Below, piece after piece: positions 15,219-23,549 of a DNA stretch of 64,000 nucleotides (its first letter is position 1; each line of letters opens with the position of its first letter). Below the pieces are notes generated by a model. That model worked only from the letters and a program-made list of their open reading frames with translations. It was not told the DNA's origin and did no database searches. The DNA comes from Bifidobacterium colobi (GTDB lineage: Bacteria; Actinomycetota; Actinomycetes; Actinomycetales; Bifidobacteriaceae), in NCBI RefSeq assembly GCF_018555455.1, contig NZ_JAFEJU010000001.1, positions 62,001-126,000 of the forward strand. Direction: 5' to 3'. The translations under genes were made by a program, and so were the position numbers.

Positions 15219-16739
15219 ATGAGTCAACCCGAAACCGACCAGGCGGCACAGTCGCCGTCCGCACCATCCACCGACGCCAGCATTACCGGCAGCGGCACCG
15301 AACCGAATCAACTTGGCAGCGAGCACACCAAGCACGCACTGCACACCAATCTGAAGCGCGGTATGGAGTCGCGTCACCTGCAGATGATTTCGCTCGGTGG
15401 CGTGATCGGCACCGGCCTGTTTTTAAGCTCCGGCTACACGATTCAGCAGGCTGGCCCAATGGGCACAATCCTGGCCTATGCCATCGGTGCGGTGATTGTG
15501 TACTTGGTGATGCTCACGCTCGGCGAATTGTCCGTGGCCATGCCGGTCACCGGCTCGTTCCACGTGTATGCCGAGAAGTTCATCGGCCCCGGCACCGGTT
15601 TCGTGATTGCGATTCAGTATTGGCTCACATGGACGGTGGCGCTCGGCTCCGAGTTCACGGCGGCGGGTCTGCTGATGCAGCGATGGTTCCCCGATACACC
15701 GACCTGGGCATGGTCGGCGGCCTGTATTGTGCTGATTTTCACGCTGAATGCGCTGTCCGTCCGTTTCTTCGCGGAGGCGGAATTCTGGTTCGCTTCGATT
15801 AAAGTGTTCGCCATCTGTGCGTTTATTGCCATTGGCCTGCTCGCGATTTTCGGCATTATTCCTATGAAGGGCTATACGCATGCCCCGATGTTCGGCAATC
15901 TGGTGAAGGACGGCATCTTCCCGAACGGCTTTATGCCGGTGTTCGCCACTATCCTGACCGTGAACTTCGCCTTCTCCGGCACCGAGCTCATCGGCGTGAC
16001 CGCCGGCGAGACGCGCGATCCTGAGACCGCTGTGCCGAAAGCCATCCATACCACGCTATGGCGCTTGGTCCTGTTCTTCATCGGCTCAATCGTGGTGATG
16101 TGTGCGTTGATTCCATGGCGCGAGGCCGGCGTGGGTGAAAGCCCGTTCGTGCTGGTGTTCAGCTCCATCGGCATTCCGTATGCCGCGGACATCATGAACT
16201 TCGTGGTGCTGACCGCCGTGCTCTCCGCCTCCAATTCCGGCCTGTACGCGTCCACGCGCATGGTGTGGTCGATGGGCCACGAAGGCATGATTCCTCACTG
16301 GTTCGCCAAGACGAATCGCCACGGTGTACCGGTGCTGGCGCTGTGCACCGCTATGGCCGGCGGCCTGCTGGCACTGCTCTCCTCTGTGGTGGCCGCGTCC
16401 ACCGTGTATCTGGTGCTGGTGGCGCTTTCCGGCCTTTCCGCCGTGGTGGTGTGGATTGCCATCGCCTACTGCCAGATTGTGTTCCGCAAGCGTTGGATTG
16501 CCTCCGGTCACACAGTGGACGAGCTGAAGTACCGCACGCCCGGTTACCCATGGACGTCTTGGGGCGCGTTCATTCTGTGCACCGCCTCGTTCCTTCTGGT
16601 CTTCTTCGACAAGGAGCAGCGCTTCGCACTTGGTGCCGAGCTGGTATTCCTTGCGCTCTGCTATGCCGCATACTTCGTACAGCAATGGTGGCGCAAGAAG
16701 CATCCGAGTGAGGAAGACGAGCCACTGCAGCTGCCGTAA
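15219..16739 (+). CDS. Amino acid permease (AAT/APC superfamily)
   Basis: 506 residues from ATG at 15219, after an AGAGAG site; in-frame codons upstream lack homology. The APC signature is clear: [20 protein letters not shown], then [17 protein letters not shown] in helix 1, the [17 protein letters not shown] loop and [15 protein letters not shown] in helix 6. Twelve helices are expected. The sequence resembles the GABA/proline/aromatic permease group (GabP, ProY). It would import amino acids by H+ symport. A strong hairpin follows, so it is monocistronic. Confidence 0.9.
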   Translation: MSQPETDQAAQSPSAPSTDASITGSGTEPNQLGSEHTKHALHTNLKRGMESRHLQMISLGGVIGTGLFLSSGYTIQQAGPMGTILAYAIGAVIVYLVMLTLGELSVAMPVTGSFHVYAEKFIGPGTGFVIAIQYWLTWTVALGSEFTAAGLLMQRWFPDTPTWAWSAACIVLIFTLNALSVRFFAEAEFWFASIKVFAICAFIAIGLLAIFGIIPMKGYTHAPMFGNLVKDGIFPNGFMPVFATILTVNFAFSGTELIGVTAGETRDPETAVPKAIHTTLWRLVLFFIGSIVVMCALIPWREAGVGESPFVLVFSSIGIPYAADIMNFVVLTAVLSASNSGLYASTRMVWSMGHEGMIPHWFAKTNRHGVPVLALCTAMAGGLLALLSSVVAASTVYLVLVALSGLSAVVVWIAIAYCQIVFRKRWIASGHTVDELKYRTPGYPWTSWGAFILCTASFLLVFFDKEQRFALGAELVFLALCYAAYFVQQWWRKKHPSEEDEPLQLP

Positions 16740-16770
16740 CTCGCTCCCCTCAGTAATGCAAGTAATGATC

Positions 16771-16806
16771 CAAGGTCCTGATTGTTCCCGCAATCAGGAC
16801 CTTTGT
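16771..16806 (+). terminator. Terminator of the amino acid permease gene
   Basis: Stem AAGGTCCTGATTG / CAATCAGGACCTT with loop TTCCCG, followed by TTGTCAT. Confidence 0.75.
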
Positions 16807-16869
16807 CATATCGGCAATCAGCAAGCCCACATATGAAAACTGAGAAAAAGATATGAAAGCGCCGCGCGC

Positions 16870-17547
16870 CTACTCTCCGAATAACTGGGCGCGCAGGGAA
16901 TCGGCATCGGTGAAGCGAATACCGTTCAGTCCTGCCGCGGTACCGGCTTCGGCATTCCATGGCTTATCATCCACGAAGGCAGTGCGTGCCGGATCCACGC
17001 CGAAACGTGCGATGGCACGATGGAAAATCTCCGGGTCCGGCTTGTGAATCCGCTCCGCGCTGGACACAACCACGTCGTTCAAAAGTCCCAACGCCGGAAA
17101 AAGTTCACGAGCCGCATCAACGTATTTGACGGTGAAATTGGTCAAGCCCCAGCAACGCACTCCGGCAACATCCAAATCATGCAGCAGCTCCGGCATCCCC
17201 GGCAGCATGCCGACTAATGCCAGACGCTGACGATCAAAGTACAGGCGGAACGCTTCAAGCGCCGTCTTATCCATAGACGTTCGTTCATCATCACCGACTG
17301 CCATATCGGCAAGCACACTGCCACTTAAACCATGATGTTCGGCATAATCGGCAAGCACCCTCTCCTCGCTCCACCCCAAGTCGGACAGCTCATCGTAATG
17401 CCAGAAGCCGTAGGGATCATTGCGATCAAACAGATGGTCGATAATCGCAGCCGGCACCTGCCCATCGAGCGGCACGCGCGGCTGCCAGTCGACGAGCACA
17501 TCGCAGAAATCGAAAATCACATCAGAATATCGCACTAATCCAGCCAT
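16870..17547 (-). CDS. HAD-superfamily hydrolase, subfamily IA
   Basis: 225 residues from ATG at 17547. Motif I is VIFDFCDVLVDWQP, with the nucleophile Asp; the residue two positions on is Cys rather than the general acid Asp. Motif II is CWGLTNFT, motif III the Lys in SSAERIHKPDPEIFH and motif IV FVDDKPWNAEAG. This layout resembles YihX-type sugar-phosphate phosphatases, which also deviate in motif I. The substrate is unknown. The gene converges on the permease terminator and diverges from the lipase gene. Confidence 0.85.
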   Translation of the reverse strand: MAGLVRYSDVIFDFCDVLVDWQPRVPLDGQVPAAIIDHLFDRNDPYGFWHYDELSDLGWSEERVLADYAEHHGLSGSVLADMAVGDDERTSMDKTALEAFRLYFDRQRLALVGMLPGMPELLHDLDVAGVRCWGLTNFTVKYVDAARELFPALGLLNDVVVSSAERIHKPDPEIFHRAIARFGVDPARTAFVDDKPWNAEAGTAAGLNGIRFTDADSLRAQLFGE

Positions 17548-17754
17548 GCTGCACAGTGTAGACCGCACGCAGAATCACCGACTGCGCAAAAGTGCGTGGG
17601 AAAACCACAAAAGCGAACAATATCAGACTGAGCCAATCCGCGGAATGCCGCCATACACGGCATCCGCATGTGCGATTCCACCATAAGAATCCCTACACTC
17701 ATTGTTTACCTGAAGCCAAGTGTGCGTAGATTATTCACGCCTACCATAGGCACT

Positions 17755-18984
17755 ATGACCGGTCGCATTGCAGCATGCCGTTTCGGCGTCATCATGCTGA
17801 AGATTTTCTGGTGGACCACGCTGGTTGCCACCGTAGCGCTCACCACTTGCCTCATCACCATGCTTGCCGTCAGCTGGCCAGCAGCCTGGGCAGCCAGCTG
17901 GCCAAGCTGGGTCATTGCACTTGCCGCCGTAATCATTATCGAATCCATTATTTTCTGGATCGGCATGATTACCGTGTACGTCACCTCGGTGCAGCTTGGC
18001 ATCAGAAGACGCGTTATCGGCATATTGTGCGGCTGGATTCCTATCGCCAATCTTATTGCGTTGCGCCTGATTATTCGCACGGTCGACGACGAGGTGCGCT
18101 TTGAATCATCCAAGGAACAGCTTGACCGTGCGCGTGCGACGGCTCGCATCTGCGCCACACGATACCCGGTATTGCTGGTGCATGGCGTCTTTTTCCGCGA
18201 TACCCAAGCGTTGAACTATTGGGGCCGCGTACCTGCCGAATTGCAGCGCAATGGCGCGGTTATCTACTACGGCAACCATCAGTCCGCCGCCTCCGTGCCA
18301 GATGCCGCGCGCGAGCTCACCGAGCGAATCAAGCAAATTGTGGCACAGACCGGATGCGGCAAAGTGAACGTTATCGCCCATTCCAAAGGCGGACTGGATA
18401 TGCGCTATGCGATCGCCCGTTGCGGCGCGGCACCTATGGTGGCTTCCCTGACCACGATCAACACCCCCCACCGCGGCTGCGGATTCGCCGACTACCTACT
18501 GGAGAAAATACCACTGGCCGCACAACGGCAAGTGGAGAAGGCGTATAACGCAGCGGCCTCGCACTTGGGCGACAAACAACCTGATTTCATGGCGGCGGTA
18601 CACGACCTCACGCAAGCCGGATGCGCCCGGCTGAACACCGAGATCGGCGATAGCGCTGAATTAGGCGGCAGAGCCAGCGCTACAGGACCGTTCGCTGGAA
18701 TCGTCTGCCAAAGCGTGGGCTCCAAACTGGCGCATGCCACAACCGGCAAGTTCCCGCTCAATTTCACGTACCCGCTGGTCAAATGGTTTGACGGACCGAA
18801 CGATGGGCTGGTAGCACAGCCGTCATTCCCATGGGGCGAGCGATTCACTTGGCTGGAGCCCAATGGCACACGCGGTATTTCCCACGCGGATATGATCGAT
18901 CTCAACCGTGAAAACATTCCCGGCTTCGACGTGCGCGAATTCTACGTGCAGATGGTGGCAGCCCTGAAGCAACGCGGGCTGTAG
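17755..18984 (+). CDS. Membrane-anchored alpha/beta hydrolase (triacylglycerol lipase-like)
   Basis: About 409 residues from ATG at 17755; ATG at 17794 is an alternative. Two or three N-terminal hydrophobic segments (IFWWTTLVATVALTTC, WVIALAAVIIIESIIFWIGM, GILCGWIPIANLIALRLII) precede a cytosolic or extracellular lipase domain. The domain opens YPVLLVHGVFFRD (oxyanion HG) and carries the nucleophile elbow AHSKGGLDMRYA. The Asp is likely in FDGPNDGLV and the His in GISHADMIDL. This is the class of lipases and acyltransferases with an AHSxGG motif. Natural substrate unknown; lipid remodelling at the membrane is an inference. Confidence 0.82.
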   Translation: MTGRIAACRFGVIMLKIFWWTTLVATVALTTCLITMLAVSWPAAWAASWPSWVIALAAVIIIESIIFWIGMITVYVTSVQLGIRRRVIGILCGWIPIANLIALRLIIRTVDDEVRFESSKEQLDRARATARICATRYPVLLVHGVFFRDTQALNYWGRVPAELQRNGAVIYYGNHQSAASVPDAARELTERIKQIVAQTGCGKVNVIAHSKGGLDMRYAIARCGAAPMVASLTTINTPHRGCGFADYLLEKIPLAAQRQVEKAYNAAASHLGDKQPDFMAAVHDLTQAGCARLNTEIGDSAELGGRASATGPFAGIVCQSVGSKLAHATTGKFPLNFTYPLVKWFDGPNDGLVAQPSFPWGERFTWLEPNGTRGISHADMIDLNRENIPGFDVREFYVQMVAALKQRGL

Positions 18985-19004
18985 CATCATCAGCATCATC
19001 GATT

Positions 19005-19027
19005 GCGGATGCGCCGCGCATCCGCGG
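19005..19027 (+). terminator. Hairpin after the lipase gene
   Basis: GCGGATGC / GCATCCGC arms, about 20 bp after the lipase stop. No U-tract is visible, so assignment as a terminator is tentative. Confidence 0.4.
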
Positions 19028-19032
19028 ATAAC

Positions 19033-19058
19033 AAAAATCCCGCCGTATGTGGCGGGAA
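19033..19058 (-). terminator. Terminator of tRNA-Val(CAC)
   Basis: Minus-strand stem TCCCGCC / GGCGGGA followed by TTTTTG, directly downstream of the tRNA. Confidence 0.75.
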
Positions 19059-19066
19059 TGGAAGGG

Positions 19067-19139
19067 TGGGCGATGTAGGAATCGAACCTACGACCCCTTC
19101 GGTGTGAACGAAGTGCGCTAGCCGCTGCGCCAATCGCCC
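19067..19139 (-). tRNA. tRNA-Val (CAC)
   Basis: Cloverleaf on the minus strand: acceptor GGGCGAT / ATCGCCC, anticodon stem CTTCG / CGAAG around loop TTCACAC (anticodon CAC, codon GUG), and T-arm GTTCGATTC. CCA is not encoded. First of three clustered tRNA genes. Confidence 0.93.
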
Positions 19140-19150
19140 GGTCTGCATAG

Positions 19151-19172
19151 AAAAACCGGCGCAAAGCCGGTC
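19151..19172 (-). terminator. Terminator after tRNA-Val(GAC)
   Basis: Minus-strand stem ACCGGC / GCCGGT followed by TTTTC. It separates the two Val tRNA genes into distinct transcripts or marks a processing point. Confidence 0.65.
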
Positions 19173-19181
19173 TCATGCGAG

Positions 19182-19253
19182 TGGGCGATACAAGATTCGA
19201 ACTTGTGACCCCTTCCGTGTCAGGGAAGTGCGCTACCACTGCGCCAACCGCCC
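19182..19253 (-). tRNA. tRNA-Val (GAC)
   Basis: Acceptor GGGCGGT / ATCGCCC with one G-U pair. Anticodon stem CTTCC / GGAAG around CTGACAC, giving anticodon GAC (codons GUC and GUU). T-arm GTTCGAATC. Confidence 0.93.
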
Positions 19254-19286
19254 GGGTCATCCATCAGGCTTAACCAGCCTTCAGAG

Positions 19287-19359
19287 AGCGGACAACGGGA
19301 CTCGAACCCGCGGTCTCAACCTTGGCAAGGTTGCGCTTTACCAACTAAGCTATGTCCGC
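19287..19359 (-). tRNA. tRNA-Gly (GCC)
   Basis: Acceptor GCGGACA / TGTCCGC. Anticodon stem CAACC / GGTTG around TTGCCAA, giving anticodon GCC. Discriminator base U, as is common for tRNA-Gly. Confidence 0.93.
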
Positions 19360-19683
19360 ATGTGTTGTTTTGAAGCAACAGGTGAATAAGATACGCCATT
19401 CGGCGGAAAAATGCATCATCCCCGCGTGTCTCCGCATAATTGCAACGATTTCAGCAATGCGCACGATACCCTTTGCCGTCAGCCTTTCGCCGTTTTCTGA
19501 ATATCACAAGTCGACAATAATGTGACCTTGGTCACATCGCACCGCCACACGCCGCAATGTACGCTCAGCGCGAAGCAGCAACCTGCGGCATTGGAGCACA
19601 ATGAGGTACGGAAGTTAAGTACGCGTACGGCGGTAGTTGCACATCATCACGCTCGCCGTGCGCCAAGCGAAAAGAGGAATAGT
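19360..19683. other. Intergenic region with promoters of the tRNA cluster and FMN reductase
   Basis: 324 bp without a credible gene. The tRNA-Gly promoter should lie in the left part. The right part holds the CRP-like palindrome listed separately, and the ribosome binding site AAGAGGAATAGT of the reductase. Confidence 0.5.
19521..19536. promoter_or_regulatory. CRP/FNR-type palindrome
   Basis: TGTGACCTTGGTCACA fits TGTGA-N6-TCACA exactly and is a perfect inverted repeat. It lies 148 bp upstream of the FMN reductase start. The cognate regulator is not in this window. Confidence 0.5.
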
Positions 19684-20244
19684 ATGACCAAGCTTCTCTT
19701 TGTTGTAGGCAGCCTGCACAAGAACGGCTTCAACCATCAGCTGGCCGACGAGGCCAAGGCTCTGATCGGCGATCGCGCCGAGGTGGAGTTCCTGGACTAC
19801 GCCGACGTGCCGTTCTTCGATCAGGACGTTGAGTTCCCGAACCCGCCGGCCGCTGTCAACGCCGCCCGCAAGGCCGTTGTCGAGGCCGACGGCGTGTGGA
19901 TCTTCTCCCCTGAGTACAACTACAGCTACCCGGGTGTGCTGAAGAACCTGCTCGACTGGCTGTCCCGCCCGCTGGAGCCGTTCCCGGCCGAATCCGCCTC
20001 CGTGTTGGCTGGCAAGAAGATTGCCATCTCCTCCGTTGCCGGCCAGTCCGCCGGTGCCGGCACCCGCGCCAAGCTCAACGAAGTGCTGGGCTTCAACAAG
20101 GCTGAGGTTCTGCCAGTGGACGAGCAGGCTGGCTTCGCTCTGGCTCCTGAAGCTTGGGGCACCGGCAAGCTGGGTCTGACCGAGGACGACAAGGCCAAGC
20201 TGGGCGCTGAAGCCGACGCGTTCCTGAAGTTCGTCGAGGCCTGA
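19684..20244 (+). CDS. NADPH-dependent FMN reductase family protein
   Basis: 186 residues from ATG at 19684 (AAGAGG upstream). The flavodoxin-like fold starts TKLLFVVGSLHKNGFNHQLA, the FMN phosphate loop region. The family signature DGVWIFSPEYNYSYPGVLKN is followed by LLDWLSRPLEP and the GKKIAISSVAGQSAGAGTRA loop. These enzymes pass electrons from NAD(P)H to FMN, quinones or azo compounds. It stands alone between an upstream CRP-like palindrome and a strong downstream hairpin. Confidence 0.9.
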   Translation: MTKLLFVVGSLHKNGFNHQLADEAKALIGDRAEVEFLDYADVPFFDQDVEFPNPPAAVNAARKAVVEADGVWIFSPEYNYSYPGVLKNLLDWLSRPLEPFPAESASVLAGKKIAISSVAGQSAGAGTRAKLNEVLGFNKAEVLPVDEQAGFALAPEAWGTGKLGLTEDDKAKLGAEADAFLKFVEA

Positions 20245-20267
20245 GCCACATATCGCTAGCTCGCCGA

Positions 20268-20309
20268 GCAGAAACCCTGCCAATCACTATCGATTGGCAG
20301 GGTTTCTGC
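20268..20309 (+). terminator. Terminator of the FMN reductase gene
   Basis: Perfect 18-bp stem, GCAGAAACCCTGCCAATC and its complement, with a 6-nt loop. The trailing T-run lies within the stem. Confidence 0.75.
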
Positions 20310-20311
20310 GT

Positions 20312-20498
20312 TACAAGGGGTTGATTTCACCATTCCCGAAGGTCTATCTGCGTTACAAGGGGTTCCTCGCCAAGTAGACGAGTCTCAAGAATGGCTCAAT
20401 GACGGCGCCGTGAGGGCTTGCATAGAACGTATACAGGCCTTAAACAACCCCTTATAGAAGAGATAGATGTTCCTGAGACCTCAAATCAACCCCTGCTA
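20312..20498. repeat. Imperfect inverted repeat with roughly 54-bp arms
   Basis: The left arm (20312-20366) and the reverse complement of the right arm (20445-20498) share GGGGTTGATTT, TCTATCT and AAGGGGTT blocks in the same order and spacing. About 80 bp lie between them. Within the left arm TTACAAGGGGTT also occurs twice as a direct repeat. It could be a decayed small mobile element or a structured leader of ogt. Confidence 0.6.
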
Positions 20499-20555
20499 AG
20501 CGAGATAGCATCCATCAGACACCAACAATGCTCTCAGCGGCACGATAATGGATAC

Positions 20556-21149
20556 ATGACGCATGCACAGACGTTTCGCGCGACCGTAGAAACACCCATT
20601 GGCCGCATGATCATGGCTTCCGATGGCACAGCGCTCAACGAACTCTGCCTCGAAGACTGGTGGTGGGCAGCACCTGCCACTACGGCTCCCACCACGCCTG
20701 CCACAACAGAAGCTGGAGCAGCGAATGCACTGCCAGTGTTCCACCAAACGGCGGCATGGCTCAACGCCTACTTTGCCGGCGAGCGCCCGGCCTTGGACAC
20801 CGCTCCCCCACTTGCCCCGCATGGCACGGCGTTCCAACAGGAAGTCTGGCAACTGGTCAGGGAGATCCCGTACGGGCATACAGTCAGTTACGGCGAACTC
20901 GCCGCCGAACTTGCTGAGAGACGAGGCGGCGGCCGCATGGCGGCGCAGGCGGTAGGAGGCGCAGTCAAACGCAATCCAATCACCATCATCGTGCCCTGCC
21001 ACAGGGTGGTCGGCTCAGGCCGATCGTTTGGCGGATACGGCGGCCGCCTGGACGTCAAAGCGACATTATTGGAGCTCGAAGGCGTCTCGCTCGCCCGTTT
21101 TGACCTCGCAGCACCACGAACGGAAACCCAACAATATCGTTCACTGTGA
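20556..21149 (+). CDS. ogt: Methylated-DNA--protein-cysteine methyltransferase
   Basis: 197 residues from ATG at 20556. The C-terminal domain is diagnostic: FQQEVWQLVREIPYGHTVSY, then VGGAVKRNPITIIVPCHRVV with the methyl-accepting Cys at about residue 148, then GSGRSFGGYGG. The N-terminal domain is degenerate and contains an Ala/Thr/Pro-rich stretch (PATTAPTTPATTEAG) unlike most Ogt proteins. The protein repairs O6-alkylguanine by suicide transfer to Cys. The ribosome binding site is weak, and the leader carries the inverted repeat described above. Confidence 0.92.
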   Translation: MTHAQTFRATVETPIGRMIMASDGTALNELCLEDWWWAAPATTAPTTPATTEAGAANALPVFHQTAAWLNAYFAGERPALDTAPPLAPHGTAFQQEVWQLVREIPYGHTVSYGELAAELAERRGGGRMAAQAVGGAVKRNPITIIVPCHRVVGSGRSFGGYGGRLDVKATLLELEGVSLARFDLAAPRTETQQYRSL

Positions 21150-21271
21150 GGGCATCATCACCGAATCGTGCATCACATTCGTAATATTCTTAGAACAGAA
21201 CCAAGATGGTCTCGGTTCAGGCGCTGCATCTGAGCCGAGTAACGACGTCATGGCAGCCAAGGGGGCACGAT

Positions 21272-22600
21272 ATGAGCGACATCATCGATTACGTGCACGC
21301 CGAAGAACGCTCATTCAGGGAACTGCCTTTCAACGAGGTCGATGCACTGGTGCTCGCCACACTGATCTACGAAGATGTGGCCAGTATCAGTCCGACCCTT
21401 ATTTTGGATGAAGCCCAGCCCCAGCAGTCCTCCGGCAGCTCATTTGCATCACGACTACGCGCGTTTGAGCCGAAACATCCGTTGATTTGGTTCAAGAATC
21501 TCTGGCATCCCGCACTGGAATCGGTGAGTCTGACCGAAGCCAATCAAGAGCTGCATCGATCACTCTCCACCACGACCGCGGAAGATGATAAACCACACGA
21601 ACTGCACATGGTGTCCGTCATCAACCCGGAACTTACCCATGATCTGTTCCAAGCCTGCGCGCATTCCCCACGGTTCACCGACATACGTTTGGGAGCCGTG
21701 GCCGAGCATGTCAACCGCGGCGAGCAAACACAGTTCGCAGCCGCCACGTTCCAGCTGCCGGATAGCCGCAACCGTCGCAATCCCACACATAAGGGCACCT
21801 TGGTCATTTCTTTCCGAGGCACGGACGACTCCCTGATCGGCTGGAAGGAAGACTTCAACATGACCTTCCAGTATCCGGTGCCCGCGCAGCGTGCGGCAAG
21901 CGCCTACCTCGACACGGTCGCGCGGCTCTGGGCCGGGCCAATCATTCTCGTCGGACACTCCAAAGGCGGCAATCTAGCCATTTACGCCGCAATGAACGCG
22001 CAGGCCAACGTACAACGACGAATTCGCCATGTCTATTCGCTCGACAGTCCTGGTTTCCCCTCACACGTGGTATCCAGTCCTGCGTACCGTGCCATTCAGC
22101 CCAAAGTCACGAAAATCGTTCCCAGCTCTTCGATTGTGGGCATGATTTTCGACACACCAGAACCGTGCCGTGTGGTCGCTTCTGATTCGGAAGGCATCAT
22201 GCAGCATTCGGCGTACACCTGGCAGGTGGACGGCGATCAATTCGTCACGGAACCGGATCTGAGTTCAAGCTCGCAACTGTTCAACGAAGAGTTGAACCAA
22301 TGGATCACCAATCTCACCACCGAACAGCGTGAGCGTGCCGTGGATGCTTTGTTCACCGTGCTTCATGCCACCGGCGCGAATAGCTTCAGTGAGATGATGA
22401 GTCGATTCCCCGCGTCCTTGCCCTCCATGTTTGGCGCATTCGTCGGCTTGACGCCGGAAGACCGCCGCCATCTGACTTCGGCTCTGCTGATTCTTTTCAA
22501 AGCCTCCACCGCCAAGTCCAATAAGCCCGCCAAGCCAAAGCCTACCGACCAGCTCCCGGCGCAACCAGAGGACGGCACGGAATCGCAGGACGCTCAGTAG
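21272..22600 (+). CDS. DUF2974 (Mbeg1-like) alpha/beta hydrolase
   Basis: 442 residues from ATG at 21272 (AAGGGGG upstream). The N-terminus DIIDYVHAEERSFRELPFNE plus VDALVLATLIYE is typical of DUF2974. Lipase-like elements follow: VISFRGTDDSLIGWKEDFNM and the elbow ILVGHSKGGNLAIYAAMNAQ. A Pro/Lys-rich, probably disordered tail ends the protein. These proteins resemble class 3 lipases, but their substrates are not established. Lone gene ahead of the TetR regulator. Confidence 0.85.
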   Translation: MSDIIDYVHAEERSFRELPFNEVDALVLATLIYEDVASISPTLILDEAQPQQSSGSSFASRLRAFEPKHPLIWFKNLWHPALESVSLTEANQELHRSLSTTTAEDDKPHELHMVSVINPELTHDLFQACAHSPRFTDIRLGAVAEHVNRGEQTQFAAATFQLPDSRNRRNPTHKGTLVISFRGTDDSLIGWKEDFNMTFQYPVPAQRAASAYLDTVARLWAGPIILVGHSKGGNLAIYAAMNAQANVQRRIRHVYSLDSPGFPSHVVSSPAYRAIQPKVTKIVPSSSIVGMIFDTPEPCRVVASDSEGIMQHSAYTWQVDGDQFVTEPDLSSSSQLFNEELNQWITNLTTEQRERAVDALFTVLHATGANSFSEMMSRFPASLPSMFGAFVGLTPEDRRHLTSALLILFKASTAKSNKPAKPKPTDQLPAQPEDGTESQDAQ

Positions 22601-22625
22601 ATTCTGCAAACTTACGCCGCGATGC

Positions 22626-22653
22626 TTGCCAACAATTAGATAAGTCGTATAAT
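22626..22653 (+). promoter_or_regulatory. Promoter of the TetR-family gene
   Basis: TTGCCA (22626-22631), a 16-bp spacer and a consensus TATAAT (22648-22653). The start codon lies about 50 bp further on. Confidence 0.65.
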
Positions 22654-22704
22654 ATTTTCAAAAATTAGACACCGTAACTATCGACTGTGATGGAGGAGGA
22701 CCAT

Positions 22705-23388
22705 ATGCCACGCCCGCGCCATGACTCCGAAATTCTCCCTGCCAAGGATCGCATGGAAAACGCGTTCTGGGAGCTGCTTGCCGACCGCGATTACCGCAAA
22801 ATCACTGTTACCGACATCGTGCGCGAGGCAGGTGTCAATCGCAATTCCTTCTACTATCATTTCGCCAGCCTGCCCGAACTTGCGGATTCCGCAATCATGC
22901 ATCAGGTGGAGGCCACGCCCATCAATCAGCCGCCGAACCCAGATCGCGATCCGGAAGAGCAGTGGAGCCAACGCGTCACCGCACTGCTTTCGGATCCAGA
23001 GCAACGTCAGCGACTCGACCGCTTGGCCTTGCTCGCCGGTCCACACAGCACTGTGGAACTCGCCGAATCATTACGCGACTTCGCCCGACTGCAGATGATC
23101 AGCATGCTGCAAAAGGACCCTAATCATCTTGATTTTCGCACCGATTTGATGGTCGAATTCTCCGTCGGCGGCTTGCTCTCGGTGCTGCAGCGCTGGCCTG
23201 AGCTCAGCGGCAGCATCGAACTGAAGGATCTGCTCAAGGAAGATGTCGCCGTACTGGCCATGGGCATCTATCTGGCCATGAGCCGCGAGGATATGCTCAC
23301 GTACTGGAATCGCATCTTCGCGCACGCGACACTTTCCTCAGCCGGCAACACGAATAGCACTATTGGCCGCGCCCTGCCGCTGAAGTGA
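22705..23388 (+). CDS. TetR/AcrR-family transcriptional regulator
   Basis: 227 residues from ATG at 22705, preceded by GGAGGAGG. The N-terminal HTH reads LPAKDRMENAFWELLADRDY then KITVTDIVREAGVNRNSFYYH, the standard TetR recognition helix. The C-terminal region has no recognised effector family. Upstream is the DUF2974 hydrolase and downstream aspA; neither is an obvious target. Autoregulation is possible, but no clear palindrome was seen next to the promoter. Confidence 0.88.
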   Translation: MPRPRHDSEILPAKDRMENAFWELLADRDYRKITVTDIVREAGVNRNSFYYHFASLPELADSAIMHQVEATPINQPPNPDRDPEEQWSQRVTALLSDPEQRQRLDRLALLAGPHSTVELAESLRDFARLQMISMLQKDPNHLDFRTDLMVEFSVGGLLSVLQRWPELSGSIELKDLLKEDVAVLAMGIYLAMSREDMLTYWNRIFAHATLSSAGNTNSTIGRALPLK

Positions 23389-23549
23389 CTGCCGCAGAAG
23401 CAACCACCAAACCAAGCGGAGCGGCAGCGCAACCGACCGTCTGAACATCATCTCCGCAATTGCAGCCAACGCACTCGTGAGGTTTCTCACACGGCGCAAT
23501 CCGCCGATGATGCTGGCGTTTCAGCAAACCACACAGGAAGATGGGAAGT

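Larger units (their letters stand above)
20245..20555. other. Intergenic region with hairpin and large imperfect inverted repeat
   Basis: 311 bp between the FMN reductase and ogt. It holds the reductase terminator and a two-armed repeat structure listed separately. No credible gene is seen. Confidence 0.6.

Noticed and set aside
16870..17547. Treating the HAD protein as inactive because motif I lacks the second Asp.
   Set aside because: Related YihX-type phosphatases also deviate at this position and are active; the other motifs are intact.
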